This document shows positions 1 to 6,400 of a DNA stretch of 7,579 bases, piece by piece. Position numbers and translations under genes: made by a program. The notes beneath the pieces were generated by a model that saw only the letters and a program-made list of their open reading frames with translations, was not told where the DNA came from and ran no database searches. This DNA is from Thermomicrobiales bacterium (GTDB taxonomy: Bacteria > Chloroflexota > Chloroflexia > Thermomicrobiales > UBA6265): NCBI GenBank assembly GCA_030446955.1, contig JAUJMG010000184.1, positions 1-7,579 of the forward strand. The letters run 5' to 3'. Position 1 is the first letter of the stretch. Each line of letters begins with the position of its first letter.

Positions 1-2764
1 AGTCGAACCGCCCCAAGAACTCGACGTTCCCCTCGGGGAGATACCGGGCCAGATCCCCCGTCTTGTAGAGCCGCGCCCCCGGCTCGTCGCTAAAGGGGTG
101 GGGGACGAACTTCTCGGCCGTCAGCTCGGGGCGGTTCAGGTAGCCGCGAGCCACCCCCGGCCCCCCTATGCAAAGCTCCCCGGCCACGCCCACCGGCACC
201 GGCCGCAGATGGGCGTCGAGCACGTAGGCCTCGGTGTTGGCGATCGGCCGACCTATGGGGATCTTCGCCTCCCTCTCCCCCACTTCTTCCACCAGGTACC
301 AAGTGGCGAACGTCGTCGTCTCTGTCGGGCCGTAGACGTGCACCAGACGCCCGGGCGCCGCCCCTCCGGCCAGGATCTGGCGCACCCGCTGAGGCTCGAC
401 CGACTCCCCGCCGAAAAGCAGGTGGTGCAGCGGGCCGAACGCCTTCGGGTCCTCGCGGATCACCTGCTCGAAGAGGGCCGTCGTCAAGAACAGCGCGCTG
501 ATCTTATGCCGCTCGATCTCGGCGGCCAGGGCGCGCGGCGAGAGCACCGTCTCCCGCTCCAGGACGACCAGCCGCGCGCCGTTGAGCAGCGCCCCCCAGA
601 CTTCCCAGGTAGCCGCGTCGAAGGTGGCGTTGGAGGCCTGCGCCACGATGTCTTCGCTCTTGAGCGGGGCGTAGTCAGCGTTCACCACCAGGCGGACCAC
701 GGCCCGGTGCGGCACGCATACCCCCTTGGGCTTGCCCGTCGAGCCCGAGGTGTAGATCACGTAGGCCAAGTCGTTGGCTGTCGCCCCACTCGACGGATTC
801 CCCGTGCTGGCCCGCTCGATCCCGGCACGGTCCGCATCCAGGCAGAGCGTGCGCGCCGCGTGCGCAGGCGGCAGCGCGTGCCGCGTCGCCTCCTGGGTCA
901 GCACGACCGGCGTGGCCGCGTCTTCCAGCATGAACCCCAAGCGCTCCGCGGGGTGGGTCGGATCGAGCGGCACGTAGGCGCCGCCGGCTTTGAGGACGCC
1001 CAGTAACGCTACGATCATCTCTGGTGAACGCTCCAGGCAGACACCTACGAGCGTATCCGGCTCCACCCCCAGCTCGCGCAGCGCATGCGCCAGGTGGTTG
1101 GCACGGCGGTTCAACTCGCGATAGGTCAACTGCTGATCCTCGAAGACCAAGGCGACGGCGTCGGGGGTCCTTTCCGCCTGCTCCTCGAAGAGCTCGTGGA
1201 CGCACTTGTCCCGTGGGTAATCGGTCCCCGTGTCGTTCCACTCGACCAGCAACTGCTGCCGCTCGGCTTCGGTCAAGAGCGACAGCTCGGATAGGCGCTG
1301 TTCGGGGTCGGCCACGACGCCTTCGAGCAGGGTCTCGAAATGCCCCAGCATCCGGTTAGCCGTAGCGGCGTCGAACAAGTCGGTGTTGTACTCAAGCGTC
1401 GCACGCAGCCCTTCTGGCCCCTCCGTCGCATCGAGCACTAAATCGAACTTCGCCGTTCCGTTGTCGACCTCCAACTGATCGGTCCTTAAGCCTGTCAACT
1501 CCAGGGTTGAGCCTAAAGCATTTTGGAGGACAAACATCACCTGGAACAGTGGCGTGCCGCTCGCGTATCGGTCGGGCTTGAGCTCCTCCACCAGCTTCTC
1601 GAACGGCAGGTCCTGGTGCGCGTAGGCCTCCAAAGTCACCTCACCCACCCGCCCCAGCAGCTCTTGGAATGTGGGATCGCCGGAGAGATCCGTGCGCAGA
1701 GCGAGCGTGTTGACGAAGAAGCCGATGAGCCCTTCGATCTCCGCTCGGTTGCGGTTGGCGATGGGAGAGCCCACCACTATGTCGTCCTGCCCCGTGTTAC
1801 GGTGCAGCAACGTCTGAAAGGCAGCCAGCAGCGTCATGAACAGGGTGACCCCCTCCCGCCGGCTCAACTCCTTGAGTGCCTCGGTCAAGGGCTTGGGTAG
1901 CGTGAGTGATTGGCGCGCCCCGCGGAAGGTTTGGGCCGGTGGTCGAGGACGGTCCGTGGGCAGTTCTAGCACCGGCGTACTCCCGCTAAACTGCTGCTTC
2001 CAGTAGGAAAGTTGTCCCTCCAGCACCTCTCCTTGCAGCCACTGCCGCTGCCACACGGCGAAGTCGGCGTACTGGATGGGTAGCTCCGGGAGCGGTGAAG
2101 GCTTCCCCTCGGAGAAGGTCTCGTAGAGCGCCGCCAATTCCCGGAACAGCACCCCCATCGACCAGCCGTCGAAGGCGATGTGGTGTATGGTCAAGAGAAG
2201 CACGTGCTCGGCTGGATCCAACCGCAACAGTCGAGCCCGCCAAACCGGCCCGCACGCCAGGTCGAAGGGGCGCCGCGCCTCCTCCTCCGCCAGCCGCCGT
2301 GCCTCGGCTTGACGCTCGCTCTCCGGCAGCTCGCGGAGATCGTCGATCACCGGTAGCGTCCAGGCCAGGGAAGGTGTCAGGTCGATGACCTGCAACGGTT
2401 GTCCTTCTACCGAAGCAAAGGTCGTTCGCAAAGCCTCGTGGCGCTGTGCCAGCTCACGCAAACTCTGCTCCAGCGCGGCCACGTTGAGCTGGCCAGTGAG
2501 GCGCACGGCGATAGGAGTGTTGTAAAAGGTGTTGTCGGGCTCGAACTGGTTGAGAAACCAGAGTCGCTGCTGGGCAAAGGAAGGCAGCACATACTTCGCC
2601 CGTTGCCCGAGCAGGTCGACGATTTCCGGCTTGTGCCGGGAGAGTCCCTCACGCAGGTCCGGGGTGAGAACCCCTTTGGGGGCTCGAAAGCGCAACTCGT
2701 CGCCTTCGACCCATAATTGGGTGCCGTTGCGCAGAAGTTCGAGGAGCAGCGCTGTCGCCTTCAT
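1..2764 (-). CDS. Non-ribosomal peptide synthetase, TubC docking - C - A (3' end outside window)
   Basis: Open frame of 921 codons from ATG at 2764, still open at the left edge. Residues 1-52 (LWVEGDELRFRAPKG, LTPDLREGL) match the TubC_N docking domain, which in NRPSs receives the tail of the upstream protein. Residues about 61-490 form a condensation domain: SFAQQRLWFL (62-71), HHIAFDG with catalytic His195 (194-200), and later IGFFVNT. It looks like the L-aminoacyl-accepting type. From about residue 520 an adenylation domain follows: LTYREL, YTSGSTGKPKG (671-681), the pocket segment starting Asp716, YGPTETTTF (811-819), GELCIGG, YKTGDLARY. It is cut at GRFD, just before the hinge and the A10 lysine. 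By alignment to GrsA the specificity residues are D-A-W-F-L-G-V-T-F: Asp716 implies an alpha-amino acid and the rest a hydrophobic, Leu- or Val-like substrate. This is an inference. The ATG is preferred because it has a Shine-Dalgarno and opens directly into TubC_N. Confidence 0.95.
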   Translation of the reverse strand, partial: MKATALLLELLRNGTQLWVEGDELRFRAPKGVLTPDLREGLSRHKPEIVDLLGQRAKYVLPSFAQQRLWFLNQFEPDNTFYNTPIAVRLTGQLNVAALEQSLRELAQRHEALRTTFASVEGQPLQVIDLTPSLAWTLPVIDDLRELPESERQAEARRLAEEEARRPFDLACGPVWRARLLRLDPAEHVLLLTIHHIAFDGWSMGVLFRELAALYETFSEGKPSPLPELPIQYADFAVWQRQWLQGEVLEGQLSYWKQQFSGSTPVLELPTDRPRPPAQTFRGARQSLTLPKPLTEALKELSRREGVTLFMTLLAAFQTLLHRNTGQDDIVVGSPIANRNRAEIEGLIGFFVNTLALRTDLSGDPTFQELLGRVGEVTLEAYAHQDLPFEKLVEELKPDRYASGTPLFQVMFVLQNALGSTLELTGLRTDQLEVDNGTAKFDLVLDATEGPEGLRATLEYNTDLFDAATANRMLGHFETLLEGVVADPEQRLSELSLLTEAERQQLLVEWNDTGTDYPRDKCVHELFEEQAERTPDAVALVFEDQQLTYRELNRRANHLAHALRELGVEPDTLVGVCLERSPEMIVALLGVLKAGGAYVPLDPTHPAERLGFMLEDAATPVVLTQEATRHALPPAHAARTLCLDADRAGIERASTGNPSSGATANDLAYVIYTSGSTGKPKGVCVPHRAVVRLVVNADYAPLKSEDIVAQASNATFDAATWEVWGALLNGARLVVLERETVLSPRALAAEIERHKISALFLTTALFEQVIREDPKAFGPLHHLLFGGESVEPQRVRQILAGGAAPGRLVHVYGPTETTTFATWYLVEEVGEREAKIPIGRPIANTEAYVLDAHLRPVPVGVAGELCIGGPGVARGYLNRPELTAEKFVPHPFSDEPGARLYKTGDLARYLPEGNVEFLGRFD

Positions 2765-2773
2765 AAGACGTAA

Positions 2774-2780
2774 TCCTTTC
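2774..2780 (-). promoter_or_regulatory. Ribosome binding site of the C-A NRPS gene
   Basis: The minus strand reads GAAAGGA, 9 bases before the ATG at 2764. It supports that start over a TTG (2791) in the same frame, which would add non-conserved residues before the docking domain. The spacing is slightly long but normal. Confidence 0.6.
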
Positions 2781-2801
2781 GTCGGTTGCAACCTGCATGA
2801 G

Positions 2802-2819
2802 TTACAATCTTACCTTCAT
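2802..2819 (-). other. Vestigial coupled start, five-codon minicistron
   Basis: The minus strand reads ATG AAG GTA AGA TTG TAA (MKVRL-stop). Its ATG overlaps the last stop of the dead sulfotransferase as ATGA and is preceded by GAAGGAAG, a good Shine-Dalgarno. This is the arrangement expected for the coupled start of the next gene, but it terminates after five codons. The working NRPS start is 55 bases further on, behind a similar sequence. It may be a relic start or chance; no function is claimed. Confidence 0.3.
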
Positions 2820-2914
2820 AATCTTCCTTCGTCGAAGTCGTCTGGGCTCAGCGGGGCCATGGAGGAAGCCGATGTTTCGAATTCTCCGCTTGACCGGGCG
2901 GCCTCTCGTAACCC

Positions 2915-2933
2915 GGTGACTCCGCGAGTCACC
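2915..2933. repeat. Perfect inverted repeat at the nonsense codon
   Basis: The plus strand reads GGTGACTC-CGC-GAGTCACC, an 8-bp perfect stem with a 3-base loop. It lies in the 3' part of the dead sulfotransferase and includes the premature TGA (2931-2929). No T run follows on the minus strand, so I do not call it a terminator. Confidence 0.7.
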
Positions 2934-2944
2934 AGATGATGCCT

Positions 2945-2960
2945 CCGAGGAAATCCTCGG
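2945..2960. repeat. Short inverted repeat, 7-bp arms
   Basis: The plus strand reads CCGAGGA-AA-TCCTCGG. It encodes the TEDFLGG segment of the sulfotransferase remnant on the minus strand and lies 11 bases from the other inverted repeat. The two-base loop is too tight for an ideal RNA hairpin and no T run follows. It could be chance from the Glu-Asp-Phe-Leu-Gly codons. Confidence 0.4.
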
Positions 2961-3251
2961 TATCGTCCGCTCGCCACCCGTCGGAAACCTTTGCATCAAT
3001 CCCTTGTTTCTGATGAAACTTGAGATCTCCTACCATTTTTGGCCCCGGATGGACATCATCGGTCATCCTCGTTTCCTGATCCCCAAATGGTTGCAGCATG
3101 TAGGGATGGAACGCCAGATCCAAATATTGGCAAAGCCCTTCCATAACCGATCTTGGCTGATTGACCAACTCTTCGTATTTGAGCCGATACTGATGAGGGG
3201 GACGCCTTTCAGGAGGCCACTAAGAGCCGCTTTTCTTTGCGCCAGGGTATT

Positions 3252-3339
3252 GAAAGAAAGCAGTTCCAGCTCCGAAAGAAAGCAGTTCCAGCTCCGAAAG
3301 AAAGCAGTTCCAGCTCCGAAAGAAAGCAGTTCCAGCTCC
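3252..3339. repeat. Four perfect tandem copies of a 22-bp unit
   Basis: Units lie at 3252-3273, 3274-3295, 3296-3317 and 3318-3339. Each begins GAAAGAAAGC and ends CCAGCTCC on the plus strand, with no mismatch between copies. On the minus strand one copy encodes the conserved ELELLSF of the sulfotransferase. Three extra copies add 66 bp, exactly 22 codons, so the array leaves the frame intact on its own, reading out as GAGTAFF, RSWNCFLS, then ELELLSF again. Perfect identity implies a recent expansion or active copy-number change. There are no spacers, so it is not a CRISPR array. Confidence 0.95.
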
Positions 3340-3435
3340 GGTGGGGCGAACAGGCTAGGGTGTCCCCCAGCATCACGCGCAGTAGGGTTGATCCTGAACG
3401 TGGTGGCGACAGCATAAAAACTAATGGAGCAGTGG

Positions 3436-6400
3436 TCACAGTCGTCCCTCCTCGACATCTTCGAAACCAATGGCAGGCTTCGCGGCAGAGGAACCTGTCT
3501 CTCGCCGGTCGTCCACGACGCGGGCGAGCTGGCTTATGGTCGGCGCCTCGAATAGGCTGCGCATGGGCAGCTCGACTCCGAAGGCGCCGCTGATGCGGGA
3601 GACGACCTGGGTAGCCACCAGGGAGTACCCTCCCAGGTCGAAGAAGTTGTCGTGGATGCCGGCCTGCGGGACCCCCAGCAGATCCTGCCAGATCCGGGCG
3701 ACAGCATGCTCCGTCTCCGTTTGGGGTGTGGCCTGGTCTGCCGTGGCGTGCTGACCCAACTCCTCCGCTAAGCGGGTCCGATCGACCGCGCCTGCCTCGG
3801 TCAGTGGTAGCTCCGGGAGCCGTACCAGTTCGCAGGCGGTCGGCGTTCCGAACCGGTCCCGCACCTCCTGCCCGTCCGGCCAAACAGTGGGAGCGTGGCC
3901 GTTTCTGGTGGTGAGGTAGGCGCGGAGTATGCGCGTGCTCTCGGCCGGCTGCTCGACGTGCCGGCCGATGTGCGACCGGGTGGCGTCGAGGCCCACTAGC
4001 AGGTGGGCATGGTCGCGATGCAGGCCGGCCAGGAAGCTGTTCAGCCCTTGCTCCGGCGCGACCGGCAGGAACCCACGGGCACGCGAGAGTTCCTGTTTCT
4101 CAAGCGGGTAATCGCGGGCCATGCCGAGCCCCTCCCAAAGGCTCCAGGCGAAGCAGGCGCTCGGCAGGCCTGCCCGTAGCCGGTAGTGGGCGAAGCTATC
4201 CAGGAAGGCGTTGGCGGCGGCGTAGGCCCCCGCGCCGAAGGCGCCGAAGAGCCCGTTCGCCGAGGAGAAGGTGATGAAGGCGCAGTCCGGCCGGTCCTTC
4301 ACCAGCTCGTGGAGCGCCCAGGTACCCTGTAGCTTGGGTCGCAGGTTCGCCATAAACGTCTCGCGCGTCTCCTCGGCCAGCAGGCGCTCCTCGAACTTTC
4401 CAGCGAGGTGGATGATGCCGTCCAGCGGGCGCCCCCAGCGGGTTTCCGCCTCGGCCACGACGGCGCGCAGCCGGTCGGGATCGGCGACGTCGGTCGAGCG
4501 GTAGAGGACCTCGCCGCCGAGCTGCTCTAACGCCCGGTACGCCGCGATACGTCCGGCGACGGTGTCCGAGCGCGCCTCTGTATCCCAGACTTCGGGCTCG
4601 GGGAGCGGCGTCCGGCCCACCAGCAACAGCCTGGCCTCGTGCTGCTCGAGCAGGTACGCGGCGACCTCGCTGGCGACGCCGCCCAGGCCGCCGGTCACGA
4701 GGTACAGCCCGCCGCGCTCGAACGGCAGCGGCCGGGCCTGTTCGCGGCGAAGGTCGACGTGCTCCAAGCGTGGTACCCAGCGCTGGCCGTCGCGATAGGC
4801 CACCTCCCCTTCCGCCGTAACCGCCCGCAGCTCGCGGAGCACGGCGTCCGCATCCGCCTCGAGGTCATCGGCCTGGAAGTCGACGTGGCGGCACTCGAGC
4901 CAGGGCCACTCTTGAGGGGCGGTCCGGACCAGACCGAGCAGGGGGCCCTGCTCGCAGGCAACCCCGTCGGTCGGAAGGACCGGCTGGGCGTGGCTGGAGA
5001 CCACCAGCAGGCGTACCGTTTGGTCGGGGGAACGGCCACCGGCGAGCGCCTGGAGCAGGAACAGCAGGCTGCAGGCGCCCCGCTCCTGGGCGGCTTCGAG
5101 CGTGTGCAAGTCGGTGATCTCACCCGCGTTCGCGCCGTAGCTCCAGAGGTGCACCACTTCTTCGACGCTGATGCCATCCTGAGCGAGCGTGGCCAGCAGA
5201 CGCTGATGGTCGGCCGGGCTGCCGGGGTCGATGCGATACCGGTTCCGGTCGAGCTTCTCGAACGCCGGGCCCGCCTCGACCTCGACCCACGGCCGGCCGT
5301 CTCGGCGTGCCCGCTCGGCCAGGGACGTTCCCAGGCCCGATCGGTCGAGGAGTACCAGGGTTTGTCCGACTACCCTGGCGGCGTCGAGAGGCTCTCGGCG
5401 GCGCCAAACCCGGCGGTAGAACCAGTCGGGGAGGGTGTTGGCGTTCTCGAGGGCGACATCGAGCGCCTTGAGCGTGTCCCGGAACCGCCCGGCCTCGAAT
5501 GCCTCCTTGAGCTGGCCGCGCTGTATCTTACCGCTCGTCGTCTTCGGGAAGTCCTCGGTTGCCAGTGGGACGACATAGGTCGGGCTCACCCCGAGGCTCG
5601 CGGCGACTCGCGCCCGGATCGTCCGGACCAGCTCGACCGCATCCTCGGTGGCCTCGGCCTTGGGGACGAAGAAGACCGCGAAGCCTTCCGTCCCCGTAGC
5701 CGGGTCGGCGATGGCGCAAGTTCCAACGAAGGTCGGCTCGACGCCCTCGACCGCGTTGACCACGTCCTCGATCTCGTGGCTGTAGAAGGTTGCCCCACGG
5801 ACGCGGATCGTCTCCTTCTCGCGCCCGGTCAGGCTCAGGCGGCCGTCGAGGATGAAGCCAAGGTCGCCGAGGCTTAACCAGCCATCGCCGACGAAAGCCT
5901 CTCTGTCGGCCGCCTCGTTGTCGAGGTAGCCAGGTGTGACGACGGGGCCCTTGATCTGGAGGCGGCCGATCACGCCCTCCGGGAGGAGCTCGTTGTTGCG
6001 GTCGACGATCCGGAGCTGGACGCCGGGAATGGGCGGCCCGAGGTCGATGAAGGTAGTTGTCGTCGAATCATCGCCGTCGGTTTCCTGCAGCCGGCCCTCA
6101 AGAGAAGACTTGAGGAATCGACGCGCGCCCGTCCGAACGTCGAAATGGTTGTGGCAGGTTATGCGCGTGCAGGTCTCAGCCCCGCCGTAAGCCGGCTGCA
6201 TCGCCCGCTCGGAAACGCCGAAGGGGGCGACACGCGTCAGGAAGTCGCGGGCCACTGGCAGCGTGACCTGCTCGCCAGCGTTCATGAAGAAGCGCATCCG
6301 CGAAAGGTCCCAGCGGCGGCCGGTGGCCTTCGCCAGCTGGTTGGCAACCAGCTTGTAGCCGAAGTTGGGCGACCACGTATAGTTGACGCCTTGGGCCTCC

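Larger units (their letters stand above)
2816..3439 (-). pseudogene. Degraded PAPS-dependent sulfotransferase gene
   Basis: Pieces of one sulfotransferase appear in order in shifting frames. GTG at 3439 overlaps the upstream stop (GTGA) and leads into VFMLSPPRSGSTLLRVML, where RSGST is the PAPS 5'-phosphosulfate-binding loop. One base appears lost in the G run at 3364-3368, after which GGHPSLFAPPELELLSF follows in the next frame. A 66-bp (22-codon) in-frame tandem insertion then precedes NTLAQRKAALSG. Near 3210-3221 this joins directly to LLKGVP, so by family length (around 300 residues) something like 100-150 codons are missing. A second base is lost in the C run at 3197-3201. Then HQYRLKYEELVNQP, MEGLC, RMTDDVHP, MVGDLKFHQKQGID and TEDFLGGIIW follow, ending at TGA 2931-2929 where the family usually continues with arginine. 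Downstream LAESPGY and, one frame over, REAARSSG end in DDFDEGRL-stop at 2816. The 3'-phosphate site and catalytic base region are deleted, so the gene cannot make an active enzyme. Such enzymes sulfate hydroxyl groups, or in CurM prime an acyl chain for decarboxylation. Confidence 0.85.

Noticed and set aside
98..1006. 302-codon plus-strand open frame opposite the A domain
   Set aside because: GC-rich antisense shadow. The minus strand here carries clear A-domain motifs (YTSGSTGKPKG, YGPTETTTF), and the plus-strand translation is Arg/Pro/Gly-rich with no recognisable domain.
2915..2960. Rho-independent terminator from the two inverted repeats
   Set aside because: No T run follows on either strand, and both sit inside the remains of a coding sequence. 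Termination here would also cut off the coupled downstream NRPS gene.
3252..3339. CRISPR array
   Set aside because: The repeat units abut directly with no spacers, and the unit is a piece of sulfotransferase coding sequence.
2765..3435. Promoter for the C-A NRPS gene in the gap between the two large genes
   Set aside because: I could not find a convincing -35/-10 pair. The overlapping starts and stops suggest one operon read from upstream.
3209..3883. 224-codon minus-strand frame containing the PAPS loop
   Set aside because: Only its last part, from 3439, is real, as the 5' piece of the sulfotransferase pseudogene. The portion before that is a shadow of the PCP region.
4639..5877. 412-codon plus-strand open frame
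   Set aside because: Antisense shadow of the KR and FAAL-like region, lacking family motifs. It is open only because of the codon bias of the minus-strand gene.
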